From positions 1,426,001-1,490,000 of the forward strand of contig NZ_JAAQTL010000001.1 in the NCBI RefSeq assembly GCF_011742875.1: DNA of 64,000 bases, written 5' to 3'. This DNA is from Luteibacter yeojuensis. Its GTDB lineage: Bacteria > Pseudomonadota > Gammaproteobacteria > Xanthomonadales > Rhodanobacteraceae. A model generated the notes under the pieces. That model saw only the letters and a list, made by a program, of their open reading frames with translations. It made no database searches and was not told the DNA's origin. Positions 29,719 through 38,028 of this stretch are shown here, one piece after another. The position numbers were made by a program, and so were the translations under genes. Positions within the stretch are counted from its first letter, which is position 1, and each line of letters opens with the position of its first letter.

Positions 29719-30551
29719 CGGTGGAAATCCTTGGGACCTTCAAGCGACGGCAGGCCGATGTCGCGCCAGTGCGCCTGCAGGGCGCGGGTGACGGGACCGG
29801 GCTGCCACGAGCGGGCTCCGAAGACCCGAACCGGGAGAATGCCGCGAACGGCCGATGTGAGGAAGACCTCGTCGGCCCGTTCCAGTCGAACCGGGTTCAG
29901 CCGTGTCTCCGCCACCTCGCGTACCGCCATCACTTCCGCGCGCGCGACGCCCGCCACCCCGCAGCGATCGACCGGCGGCGTCTCCAGCCGCCCACCGAAC
30001 ACCGCGAAGAGATTCGCGGCCGTGGCGCAGACGAGGTCGCCGGCGGTATCGAGCATCAGGCCCTCGGCGATGCCGGGGTCGTCCCACTCGCCACGCGCCA
30101 TGACCTGCTCGAGGCGGTTGAGGTGCTTCATCCCGGCGAGCAGCGGCTGGATCGCAAGGCGGGTCGCGCACAGGCGGACGGCGATGCCGGCGAGGGCCGC
30201 CGGGGCGTCCAGCGCCAGCGGCGAGACCGCGACCGCCAGGACCGGTCGCGGCGCGGCCGGCGGCGCATAGCCGCGCGTTCCCGGACCGCGGGTGAGCGTG
30301 ACGCGGGCCACGGCATCGTCGAGGCCGTCGGCGAGACGAAGCGCTTCGTTCAACACGGCCCCCATGTCGGGCGGGGGGATCCGCAGGCGCTCGCAACCCG
30401 CGCGCAGGCGTGCCGCGTGACGTGGCCACAACGGTGCCCGTCCGCGCACGATGCGCAAGGTCTCGAACAGGCCGTCGCCGTAGGTGAAACCGCGATCCGA
30501 CACGGACACACGGTCCGTGTCGAGGAAATCGACGGAGACCCGCGCCGTCAT
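29715..30551 (-). CDS. pabC: Aminodeoxychorismate lyase
   Basis: 278-aa PLP enzyme of fold type IV. It turns 4-amino-4-deoxychorismate into para-aminobenzoate and pyruvate for folate synthesis. DRGFTYGDGLFET near residue 20, the PLP lysine in GMKHLNRLEQV (Lys142), and the FLTSAVRGILPV segment are typical. Start at 30551 (MTARVS) overlaps pabB as ATGA. Branched-chain aminotransferases share the fold, but length and context favour PabC. Confidence 0.93.
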   Translation of the reverse strand: MTARVSVDFLDTDRVSVSDRGFTYGDGLFETLRIVRGRAPLWPRHAARLRAGCERLRIPPPDMGAVLNEALRLADGLDDAVARVTLTRGPGTRGYAPPAAPRPVLAVAVSPLALDAPAALAGIAVRLCATRLAIQPLLAGMKHLNRLEQVMARGEWDDPGIAEGLMLDTAGDLVCATAANLFAVFGGRLETPPVDRCGVAGVARAEVMAVREVAETRLNPVRLERADEVFLTSAVRGILPVRVFGARSWQPGPVTRALQAHWRDIGLPSLEGPKDFHR

Positions 30552-31894
30552 GCCAGCCCGAACACGCGGAGCAGGCCGCGCGCCTTCGCGCGGGTTTCCT
30601 CCAGCTCGCGCTCGGGCACCGAGTCCGTGACGATGCCCGCACCCGCGCGCAGCGAGACCGAGGTGCCTTCCACGGACAGCGTGCGGATGAGGATGTTGAG
30701 ATCCATGTCGCCGTTGTCGTCGAGGTAGCCGAGTGCGCCGGTGTAGGCGCCGCGGGGTTCCCGCTCGAGCGCGCCGATGATTTCCATGCAGCGCACCTTC
30801 GGGCAGCCGGTGATGGTCCCGCCCGGGAACGTCGCCGCGATCGCCTGTCCTGGCGTCACGCCCTCGCGTGCGCGGCCGCGCACGTTGGACACGATGTGGT
30901 GCACGTGCGCATAGCTCTCCACCACCATGAACTCGTCGACCGACACGCTGCCGGGCACGCATACGCGGCCGAGGTCGTTGCGCTCGAGATCGATCAGCAT
31001 CACGTGCTCGGCACGCTCCTTCGGATGGGTGACGAGTTCGCGCACCCGCGCCGCATCGTCGTCGCCGGCGACACGTGGCCGCGTGCCGGCAATCGGCCGC
31101 GTCTGCAGCACACCGTCGCGCGCCTCCACCAGGCGCTCGGGCGACGAACTGACGACGGCCCAGCCGGGACGTTGCAGCAGGCCCGCGAAGGGTGCCGGAT
31201 TCGCCGCGCGCAGCGCGCGCATGAGGCTCGCCGGCGATGGCGCATCGGCGAAGCGCGCCGTCCACCGGCGCGAAAGGTTCACCTGGAACACGTCGCCCGC
31301 ATGCAGGTGCTCCTGCACGCGGCGCACACCCTCGAGGAAACGCGACGGTTCGTCCTCGTCGACCGCGACCGGCATCGGCAACGCCTCGTCGGCATCGGCG
31401 GTATCGAGGTCGGCGGCGAGGATATCGAGCCACGCCTCGGCGCCCTCTTCCGCCACGAGCACGGTGCGCCCTTCGACATGGTCGACGATGGCGGCGGCCG
31501 GTGCGCGCAGGGCCAGGGCGACAGGTGTCGCGCCGACCGACGCGGGCAACCGCAGGCTCGGCTCGATCTGCCCGACGAGTTCGTAAGCGAGATAGACCAC
31601 CCAGCCGCCGTGGAACGGCAGGCCGTCCTCCACGCGCGGGCGGCGGTACGCGGCCCAGGCGGCATCGAGGGCGTCGAGGAAGCCGCCGGGCCGGGCCTTC
31701 CCGCCTTCGTCGCGGGTGATGCCATCGGCCGAGAGCGTCAGCGATTCGTTGCCCACGGCGAAGAGGATGTCGAAGCGCGCCTGCGGCGTGCCGGTGACGG
31801 CGCTGGCGAGCAGCGCCGCGTAGCGCTCCGGATACGACGCGGCCGGCGCGAGGAGATCGCGCCGGCCGGCCAGGGTTCGCGTGACGAAGGCCAA
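30548..31894 (-). CDS. pabB: Aminodeoxychorismate synthase component I
   Basis: 448-aa chorismate-binding enzyme, expected to aminate chorismate at C4 for PABA synthesis, with a glutaminase partner encoded elsewhere. The chorismate-binding C-terminal half has VFQVNLSRR, SPERLVE, HPKERAEHVMLIDLERND, and GTITGCPKVRCMEIIG. At residues 267-271 it reads PIAGT: Ala269 replaces the Lys of E. coli PabB (PIKGT) and so resembles anthranilate synthase TrpE. Position upstream of and overlapping pabC supports PabB; TrpE is the alternative. Confidence 0.85.
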   Translation of the reverse strand: MAFVTRTLAGRRDLLAPAASYPERYAALLASAVTGTPQARFDILFAVGNESLTLSADGITRDEGGKARPGGFLDALDAAWAAYRRPRVEDGLPFHGGWVVYLAYELVGQIEPSLRLPASVGATPVALALRAPAAAIVDHVEGRTVLVAEEGAEAWLDILAADLDTADADEALPMPVAVDEDEPSRFLEGVRRVQEHLHAGDVFQVNLSRRWTARFADAPSPASLMRALRAANPAPFAGLLQRPGWAVVSSSPERLVEARDGVLQTRPIAGTRPRVAGDDDAARVRELVTHPKERAEHVMLIDLERNDLGRVCVPGSVSVDEFMVVESYAHVHHIVSNVRGRAREGVTPGQAIAATFPGGTITGCPKVRCMEIIGALEREPRGAYTGALGYLDDNGDMDLNILIRTLSVEGTSVSLRAGAGIVTDSVPERELEETRAKARGLLRVFGLA

Positions 31895-31898
31895 CGCG

Positions 31899-33188
31899 TC
31901 AGACGCGACGGAAGACGAGCGTGCCGTTAGTGCCGCCGAAGCCGAACGAGTTCGACATGACGACCTGGATGTCGGCCTTCTCCGCCTTGTTCGGCACGAG
32001 GTCCATGCCGAGCGCCTCGACCTCGGGATCGACGTTCTCGAGGTTCATGGTCGGCGGGATGATGCCGTCGCGCAGTGCCAGGATCGAGAAGATCGCCTCC
32101 ACGCCGCCGGCCGCGCCGAGCAGGTGGCCGGTGACCGACTTGGTGGAGCTGACGGCGAACTTGCCCTTCTGCGTGGCATGCTCGCCGAACACGTTGCGGA
32201 TGGCCTTGGCCTCGCCCAGGTCGCCCACGGGCGTGGACGTGCCATGCGCGTTCACGTACTGGACGTCTTCCGCCTTCAGGCCGGCGTCGTGCAGCGCGTT
32301 GCGCATGGCCAGTTCCGCGCCGTCGCCGCTGGGCGCGGTGATGTGGTACGCGTCGCCGCTCATGCCGAAGCCGATCAGCTCGGCGAGGATGGTGGCGCCG
32401 CGCGCCTTGGCGAACTCGTATTCCTCGAGCATGAGCATGCCCGCGCCGTTGGACAGCAGGAAGCCGTCGCGGCCGGTATCCCACGGACGGCTGGCGTGCG
32501 TCGGATCGTCGTTGCGGGTGGACATGGCCTTGGCCGAGCAGAAGCCCGCCATCGCCGTCGGCGTGGTGGCGAACTCGGCGCCGCCGGCCAGCATCGCGTC
32601 GGCATCGCCGTACTGGATGAGGCGCATGGCCATGCCGATGTTGTGCGCGGCCGTGGTGCAGGCCGACACCAGCGCGATGTTCGGCCCCTTCATGCCGTGG
32701 TAGATCGACAGGTTGCCGGCCACCATGTTGATGATGGAGCTGGGCACGAAGAACGGCGACACCTTGCGCGGCCCCTTGTCGCGAAGTTCGATCGCGGTGG
32801 CCTCGATGGTGTGCAGGCCACCGATGCCGGCGCCCGCGGCGATGCCGATGCGGCCCGCGTTCTCGTCGGTGACCTTCAGGCCCGACTGGCGGAACGCATG
32901 CGTGCCCGCGACGATGCCGTAGTGGATGAACGGATCCATCCGCTTGAAGTCCTTCGCGATGCCGCGCTTCTCGTCGTCACTGGCATCGGTACCGACGAAA
33001 TAGGCTTCCACGGGATCGAAGTCGCGGACTTCGCCCGCGATCTTCGTCGCGTAGGCCGTGGCGTCGAAATCGCTGACGGGGCCGATGCCGCTGTTGCCTT
33101 CGACGACATTCTTCCACGCGGTGGCGAGGTCGTTGCCGACCGGAGAGACGATGCCCATGCCGGTCACTACCACACGTCGCTTACTCAT
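31899..33188 (-). CDS. fabF: Beta-ketoacyl-ACP synthase II
   Basis: 429-aa condensing enzyme of fatty acid elongation. The Cys-His-His triad is present: Cys177 in SACTTAAHNIG, His in NAHGTSTPVGD, and His in SVTGHLLGAAGG. AAGGA precedes the ATG by 9 bases. It lies downstream of acpP, but a terminator between them (33250-33279) should reduce read-through. It is followed 4 bp later by pabB. Confidence 0.96.
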   Translation of the reverse strand: MSKRRVVVTGMGIVSPVGNDLATAWKNVVEGNSGIGPVSDFDATAYATKIAGEVRDFDPVEAYFVGTDASDDEKRGIAKDFKRMDPFIHYGIVAGTHAFRQSGLKVTDENAGRIGIAAGAGIGGLHTIEATAIELRDKGPRKVSPFFVPSSIINMVAGNLSIYHGMKGPNIALVSACTTAAHNIGMAMRLIQYGDADAMLAGGAEFATTPTAMAGFCSAKAMSTRNDDPTHASRPWDTGRDGFLLSNGAGMLMLEEYEFAKARGATILAELIGFGMSGDAYHITAPSGDGAELAMRNALHDAGLKAEDVQYVNAHGTSTPVGDLGEAKAIRNVFGEHATQKGKFAVSSTKSVTGHLLGAAGGVEAIFSILALRDGIIPPTMNLENVDPEVEALGMDLVPNKAEKADIQVVMSNSFGFGGTNGTLVFRRV

Positions 33189-33249
33189 GCGTTCTCATCC
33201 TTCACTTGTTTCGCGCGAACCATACGCGGGCGCAGGTTGCCTTACACGC

Positions 33250-33279
33250 AAACGAAAACTGCGCCATGACGGCGCAGCT
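33250..33279 (-). terminator. Terminator or attenuator between acpP and fabF
   Basis: On the minus strand CTGCGCC and GGCGCAG (33259-33265 with 33271-33277) form a 7-bp stem followed by TTTTCGTT. A second hairpin (GGAGGC/GCCTCC) lies upstream near 33300-33320. This would let acpP be expressed far above fabF. Confidence 0.7.
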
Positions 33280-33338
33280 TCCGTGTCGCTCGGAGATCGA
33301 CGGGAGGCGGCGCCTCCGATCGACAACCAGTCGCTCGA

Positions 33339-33578
33339 TCAGGCCTTGACGTGGGCCTTGACGTAATCGACCGCCTGCTGGACCGTGGTGATCTTCTCGG
33401 CTTCCTCGTCCGGGATCTCGCACTCGAACTCTTCTTCGAGGGCCATCACGAGCTCGACCGTATCCAGGGAATCGGCGCCCAGATCGTCAACGAACGATGC
33501 GTTGGCGGTGACCTCATCTTCCTTGACGCCCAGCTGCTCGACGACGATCTTCTTGACGCGTTCTTCGATGGTGCTCAT
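33339..33578 (-). CDS. acpP: Acyl carrier protein
   Basis: 79-aa acidic protein that carries fatty acyl chains on phosphopantetheine. Ser37 in [14 protein letters not shown] is the attachment site. GGGAGGTAAAGG upstream of the ATG at 33578 is a very strong ribosome site, fitting high expression. The frame opens further to 33710, but length and ribosome site fix the start. It lies between fabG and fabF. Confidence 0.98.
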   Translation of the reverse strand: MSTIEERVKKIVVEQLGVKEDEVTANASFVDDLGADSLDTVELVMALEEEFECEIPDEEAEKITTVQQAVDYVKAHVKA

Positions 33579-33612
33579 GTTGCCTTTACCTCCCGAGGGA
33601 AAATCCGGCGGC

Positions 33613-33618
33613 ATTGTA
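33613..33618 (-). promoter_or_regulatory. Candidate -10 box of an internal acpP promoter
   Basis: TACAAT on the minus strand, 35 bases upstream of the acpP ATG in the 171-bp gap after fabG. No good -35 lies at 16-18 bp. An internal promoter here would fit the acpP terminator downstream. Confidence 0.35.
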
Positions 33619-33749
33619 GTGGCTAAGGACCGGGCCCGCCAGCATGCCGCCATCACGTTGATGACGCCCCACCGGGGACAGCGGGGCGCGAAATAGCGAT
33701 TGTCTCTCAAATCCGGGCCGGTGGCGACTGCCGCCTCCAGGCCGGTTTA

Positions 33750-34493
33750 TCACGGCATGTACATGCCGCCGTTGACGTGCAGCGTCTCGCCCGTGATGTA
33801 GCGGGCGGCCGGCGAGGCCAGGAAGGCCACCGCCTCGGCGATGTCGCTGGCCTCACCCAGGTGGCCCAGGGCGATACCGGACAGCAGCGCGGCGCGCTGC
33901 TCTTCCGGCAGGGCGCGGGTCATGTCGGTGTCGATGAAGCCCGGCGCCACCACGTTCACGGTGATGCCGCGCGAGCCGATCTCACGGGCCAGCGATTTCG
34001 AGAAGGCGATGATGCCCGCCTTCGCCGCCGCGTAGTTGGCCTGGCCGGGATTGCCGGTGACGCCGACGACCGACGCGATGCTGACGATGCGGCCCTTGCG
34101 CGCCTTCATCATGCCGCGCATCACGGCCTTCGACGTGCGGAACACCGACGTCAGGTTGGTTTCCATGATGGCGCTCCAGTCCTCCTCCTTCATGCGCATG
34201 AGGAGCTGGTCGCGCGTGATGCCCGCATTGTTCACGAGGATGGAGACCGCACCGGTTTCCTTCGCGATGGCATCGACGAGGCCTTCGATCGCCGCGGCAT
34301 CGGTCACGTCGAGCACGCGGCCGTGGCCACCATGCGGAGCGAGGCGCTCGCCGATGGCCTTGGCGCCGCTTTCGCTGGTGGCCGTGCCGTAGACAGTGGC
34401 GCCGAGCGACGCGAGGCGGTCGGCGATGGCGGCACCGATGCCGCGACTGGCGCCGGTGACGAGAGCGATTTCACCCTTCAGGGATGAGGTCAT
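33750..34493 (-). CDS. fabG: 3-oxoacyl-ACP reductase
   Basis: 247-aa short-chain dehydrogenase that reduces beta-ketoacyl-ACP with NADPH. The cofactor motif TGASRGIG is at about 13-20, the NNAG motif in LVNNAGITRDQLLMRM, and the catalytic YxxxK in NYAAAKAG. The C-terminus GETLHVNGGMYM is typical of FabG. It sits between fabD (27 bp) and acpP. Confidence 0.96.
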   Translation of the reverse strand: MTSSLKGEIALVTGASRGIGAAIADRLASLGATVYGTATSESGAKAIGERLAPHGGHGRVLDVTDAAAIEGLVDAIAKETGAVSILVNNAGITRDQLLMRMKEEDWSAIMETNLTSVFRTSKAVMRGMMKARKGRIVSIASVVGVTGNPGQANYAAAKAGIIAFSKSLAREIGSRGITVNVVAPGFIDTDMTRALPEEQRAALLSGIALGHLGEASDIAEAVAFLASPAARYITGETLHVNGGMYMP

Positions 34494-34520
34494 GGGATGT
34501 CCTGTACTGCTTGGTGGAAG

Positions 34521-35471
34521 TCAGGCGGCAGCCGGAGCCAGGGCCGCTTCGAGCTCGTCCGGCGTACCGATGGCCTTGCCGTCGACCGACTTGTCGATGC
34601 GCTTGATGAGGCCGGTGAGCACCTTGCCGGGACCGCACTCCAGTGTCTGGACGATTCCTGCCGCGGCGAGCGCCTTGACGCATTCGGTCCAGCGCACAGG
34701 CAGATAGAGCTGGCGCATCAGTGCGCCGCGAATGTCGTCGACGGAAGCGTGCACCTTCGCATCGGCGTTCTGCACCACCGGAATCGAGGGCATCGACCAG
34801 GCGAGGGATGCCATGCGCTCGCCCAGACGGTCCGCGGCGTCGCGCATCAACATGCAGTGCGAAGGCACGGAAACGGCAAGCTTCACGGCCTTCTTCACGC
34901 CGAGTTCCGCCAGGCGCGCCAGCGCGCGGTCGACGGCCTCGGCGTGACCGGCGATCACCAGCTGGCCGGGCGAGTTGTAGTTGGCCGGCGACACCACCTG
35001 ACCTTGCGCCACGTCCTCGCACGCCTGGGCGATCTGCGCGTCGTCGCCGCCGAGGATGGCGGCCATGGCGCCGACGCCCGCGGGCACGGCGGCCTGCATC
35101 AGGCGCCCGCGTTCGGCCACGAGGCCGGCGGCGTCCTTGAGGGAAATGGCGGAAGCGGCCACCAGGGCGCTGTATTCGCCGAGGCTGTGGCCCGACAGCA
35201 GGGCCGGCATGCGGCCACCGCGCTTCACCCATACGCGCCATACGGCGACGCTGGCGGCCAGCAGCGCGGGCTGGGTGTTCTCGGTGCTGTTGAGGGTCTC
35301 CTCCGGCCCGTCCTGACTGATCGACCAGAGATCGACGCCCGCGCCTTCCGAGGCCTCGTCGAAGGTGGCGCGGACTTCGGGATGGATCGCGGCCAGCTCG
35401 GCGAGCATGCCGACGGATTGCGATCCCTGACCGGGGAAAACGAAGGCGAGCGAGGCGCTGGATGAGGTCAT
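34521..35471 (-). CDS. fabD: Malonyl-CoA-ACP transacylase
   Basis: 316-aa acyltransferase that loads malonyl onto ACP. The opening FVFPGQGSQSVGM, nucleophile Ser96 in GHSLGEY, and the conserved VPSHC segment with the active His are present. The ATG at 35471 is chosen because family proteins begin just before the FPGQGSQ motif; the frame extends to 35525. A REP pair separates it from fabH by about 170 bp. Confidence 0.95.
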   Translation of the reverse strand: MTSSSASLAFVFPGQGSQSVGMLAELAAIHPEVRATFDEASEGAGVDLWSISQDGPEETLNSTENTQPALLAASVAVWRVWVKRGGRMPALLSGHSLGEYSALVAASAISLKDAAGLVAERGRLMQAAVPAGVGAMAAILGGDDAQIAQACEDVAQGQVVSPANYNSPGQLVIAGHAEAVDRALARLAELGVKKAVKLAVSVPSHCMLMRDAADRLGERMASLAWSMPSIPVVQNADAKVHASVDDIRGALMRQLYLPVRWTECVKALAAAGIVQTLECGPGKVLTGLIKRIDKSVDGKAIGTPDELEAALAPAAA

Positions 35472-35551
35472 GCGAGACGGTTCCGGAACTTCAAACCGCG
35501 AATGGTGCCAGCAAGGGGACGCCATTCGCCAGAGTCTGGACTACCTGGACT

Positions 35552-35634
35552 GTAGGAGCCGCTATAGCGGCGAGGGAAACCTGCCTCACGGCTTCATCGC
35601 TCTGTTGGCTTCTCGCCGCTATAGCGGCTCCCAC
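35552..35634. repeat. Inverted pair of REP-like palindromes (fabH-fabD gap)
   Basis: Two copies of the palindrome with core GGAGCCGCTATAGCGGC, at 35552-35574 and, inverted, at 35612-35634, spaced by 37 bp. The pair could fold into one long hairpin. It lies inside the superoperon between fabH and fabD. Confidence 0.85.
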
Positions 35635-35640
35635 ATTTTT

Positions 35641-36636
35641 TTAATAGCGCAACAGCGCCGAGGCCCACGTGAAGCCGCCGCCGAAGGCTTCCAGCAGCAG
35701 GTTCTGGCCGCGCTGCACCTTGCCCGAACGCACGGCGTAATCGAGCGCCAGCGGGACCGAACCGGACGAGGTGTTGGCGTGCTTGTCGACGGTGACGATG
35801 ACGCGGTCCATCGACATGTTCAGGCGCTTGGCCGTCGCCTCGATGATGCGCAGGTTCGCCTGGTGCGGAATGAGCCAGTCGATCTCGTCTTCCTTCATGC
35901 CGGCATCTTCGAGCGTCTCGCCCACGAGGGAATCGAGCGTCTTGACCGCCACCTTGAAGACTTCGCGGCCGAGCATGTTGATGCGCACGCCGTGATTGGC
36001 CTCGTCCTTGAACCCGGCGGACACGCCGACCGGATTGAACAGCAGATGCTTGAAGCCGCCGTCCGCACGGATGCGCGTCGTGAAGATACCCGGCTCGTCC
36101 GAGGCTTCGAGCACCACGGCACCGGCACCGTCGCCGAACAGCACGCAGGTCTCGCGCTCATTCCAGTCGACCATGCGGGTCAGCGTTTCGGCACCGATCA
36201 CCAGGGCTTTCTTCGACTGGCCCGTGCGGACGAAGGCGTTGGCGACGCCCAGCGCGTAGACGAAGCCCGAACAGGCGGCGTTGACGTCGAACGCGGCGCA
36301 ACCGTTCGCGCCCAGGCGATGCTGGACGAGGCAGGCGGTCGAAGGAAAGATGATGTCGGGCGTGGTCGTGCCGAGCACGATGAGGTCGATCTCCGACGCC
36401 TTGACGCCGGCCGCCTCGAGCGCGCGCTGCGCGGCGAGGAAGGCGAGGTCGCCGGTGGTTTCGCCTTCCGCGGCGACATGGCGCTGGGTAATGCCCGTGC
36501 GCGTGCGGATCCACTCGTCGCTCGTATCGACGATCTTTTCGAGGTCGGCATTGGTCAGCACTTTCTCGGGAAGCGCGCTGCCGGTACCGATGATGCGGGC
36601 GTATTTCAGAACCGTATCCCCAGTGGTGATTGCCAC
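35641..36636 (-). CDS. fabH: Beta-ketoacyl-ACP synthase III
   Basis: 331-aa enzyme that starts fatty acid synthesis from acetyl-CoA and malonyl-ACP. Cys122 in NAACSGF, His in IPHQANLRI, and Asn in HANTSSGS form the triad. The GTG at 36636 is the only standard start in frame before the conserved region, but no ribosome site is seen because a hairpin (36637-36673) directly abuts it; a CTG at about 36609 behind TGGGGA is a possible unusual start. Confidence 0.93.
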   Translation of the reverse strand: MAITTGDTVLKYARIIGTGSALPEKVLTNADLEKIVDTSDEWIRTRTGITQRHVAAEGETTGDLAFLAAQRALEAAGVKASEIDLIVLGTTTPDIIFPSTACLVQHRLGANGCAAFDVNAACSGFVYALGVANAFVRTGQSKKALVIGAETLTRMVDWNERETCVLFGDGAGAVVLEASDEPGIFTTRIRADGGFKHLLFNPVGVSAGFKDEANHGVRINMLGREVFKVAVKTLDSLVGETLEDAGMKEDEIDWLIPHQANLRIIEATAKRLNMSMDRVIVTVDKHANTSSGSVPLALDYAVRSGKVQRGQNLLLEAFGGGFTWASALLRY

Positions 36637-36673
36637 AAACGCAAAACGGCGCGTTGCCGCGCCGCCTGCGTTT
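36637..36673 (-). terminator. Hairpin between rpmF and fabH
   Basis: Inner stem CGGCGCG/CGCGCCG (36647-36653, 36658-36664) with a four-base loop, followed on the minus strand by TTTTGC; outer arms AAACGCA and TGCGTTT also pair. It looks like an intrinsic terminator or attenuator. It ends directly at the annotated fabH start codon. Confidence 0.6.
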
Positions 36674-36696
36674 TGATCGTCCCTATGGAAGGGGGA

Positions 36697-36891
36697 TCAA
36701 TCCTCGACTTCGACCGCGCCGCGGGTGTCGATGACCTTCTTGCCACGGTAGAAGCCGTCCTTGGTCACGTGGTGACGCAGGTGCACTTCGCCGCTGGTCG
36801 GATCGGTCGACAGCTGCACGGACTTCAGCGCATCGTGCGAACGACGCATGCCGCGGGTGGACGGGGTCTTGCGGCTCTTGGCAACGGCCAT
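36697..36891 (-). CDS. rpmF: 50S ribosomal protein L32
   Basis: 64-aa basic ribosomal protein. The opening [20 protein letters not shown] is diagnostic of L32. The usual C-terminal zinc cysteines are absent ([17 protein letters not shown]), as in other gammaproteobacterial zinc-free L32. It lies 18 bp downstream of the DUF177 gene, the usual pairing. Confidence 0.97.
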   Translation of the reverse strand: MAVAKSRKTPSTRGMRRSHDALKSVQLSTDPTSGEVHLRHHVTKDGFYRGKKVIDTRGAVEVED

Positions 36892-36909
36892 GACAAATCT
36901 CCAGCGAAA

Positions 36910-37425
36910 TTACTTTATGAGTCCGCGGAGTGCCGCGAACGGGTTTTCAGATTTTTCCGTCGAGGGCATGTCGTCCTCGTCGGGTCCCAATACGTCGTCG
37001 GGCAGCTCGTAGTCCGGATTCACCGGCACCAGGGGCAGCGCCAACAGCAGTTCGTCCTCGATCGTCGCGACCGGATCGAGCTTACCGTCTTCCTCGACCA
37101 GCAGTGCCTCGTAACCGGGAGGGAGCGAAGCCTCTTCGCTTTCCTCGACGATCAGTCCGAGACGCGCATCCACTTCCACCGGTAGCTGGAAAGGCTCCAG
37201 CGAACGCTGACAGATGACGGTCAATACAGCCTTCGCGCGTACGGCCACGTAGGCAGTGCCGAATTCGTCGCGACCGAAATCCAGCGCATAGGTTACGTCA
37301 CCTTCGGTGGACGCGACCACCTCGCCCAGGCGCGAGAACGCCGATACGGGGAGTTGACCCTGGAACGAACGCCGCGCACGAACTTCGCGCCAAGCGTCCA
37401 CGGACGATGGCAATGTCACGGACAT
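36910..37425 (-). CDS. DUF177 (YceD) family protein
   Basis: 171-aa acidic protein of the YceD/DUF177 family, found upstream of rpmF in most bacteria; in E. coli and plants the family is linked to 23S rRNA and large-subunit accumulation. The motifs VICQRSLEPFQLPVEV and DPVATIEDELLLALPLVP are typical. The ATG at 37425 lies only 9 bases after the -10 box, so the mRNA appears nearly leaderless. It is the first gene of the superoperon. Confidence 0.9.
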   Translation of the reverse strand: MSVTLPSSVDAWREVRARRSFQGQLPVSAFSRLGEVVASTEGDVTYALDFGRDEFGTAYVAVRAKAVLTVICQRSLEPFQLPVEVDARLGLIVEESEEASLPPGYEALLVEEDGKLDPVATIEDELLLALPLVPVNPDYELPDDVLGPDEDDMPSTEKSENPFAALRGLIK

Positions 37426-37434
37426 AATCGGGAA

Positions 37435-37463
37435 ATGGTAGGCATCAACATCCCTGAAGTCAA
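37435..37463 (-). promoter_or_regulatory. Sigma-70 promoter of the DUF177-rpmF-fab operon
   Basis: TTGACT (37458-37463) and TACCAT (37435-37440) with exactly 17 bp between. Transcription should start about 2-4 bases before the DUF177 ATG. Confidence 0.75.
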
Positions 37464-37581
37464 CCGGTTAGGGAGCAGGACAGGGCTGCGCCGCACTTTT
37501 GCGCGGCGCGGCGACTTTCGGGCAGACTCCTCGCCACCGGGGCAGTTTGCCGCCACGCGCCCACGAAGGGGAAGAGTCCGC

Positions 37582-38028
37582 GTGTTTTCCTTTGCCTATT
37601 ATGCACTTGCCGCGACGATCGCGATCGCCGTCGGTCTGTGCGCGTGGCTGCTCCGCCACCAGCGCTCGCGCCGGCGGCATGGCGCCCTACAAGACCTGAT
37701 GGACAATGCCGACCGGCTCGAGGCCGATCTCAAGGACTGCCGCGACCGGCTCCAGCGTGCTCACGCCGTCATGTCGGTCAGCCCGGACATCCCCGCCTAC
37801 GGCGAGGTGGAAGCCCAGCAGGCCGTCGATTCGGGGCTTCGCGCCCTGCTCCGGCAGCGCCTGTGGATCCGCGACCGCGCATCGGACGCCAGCCAGCGCG
37901 AGCTGGACGAGGCCGTGGACGCGCTGGTCAGGGCCCGTCACCAGCTCGAGCCGCGCCTGCGGGCGCTGGACGACGCCCAGGCCGCTCTGGACACCGCCGT
38001 CCGCGAACACATCCACAAGGAGTTCTGA
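37582..38028 (+). CDS. Membrane-anchored coiled-coil protein of unknown function
   Basis: 148-aa protein that I do not recognise. Residues about 3-24 form one transmembrane helix (AYYALAATIAIAVGLCAWLL) followed by basic residues, so the rest is likely cytoplasmic. Residues 35-145 are rich in Leu, Arg, Glu and Asp with heptad-like spacing, suggesting a coiled coil. The GTG at 37582 has GAAGGGGAAGAG upstream. Its stop abuts the maf GTG (TGAGTG), so the two are probably translated together. Conserved placement next to maf would be worth testing. Confidence 0.7.
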   Translation: MFSFAYYALAATIAIAVGLCAWLLRHQRSRRRHGALQDLMDNADRLEADLKDCRDRLQRAHAVMSVSPDIPAYGEVEAQQAVDSGLRALLRQRLWIRDRASDASQRELDEAVDALVRARHQLEPRLRALDDAQAALDTAVREHIHKEF

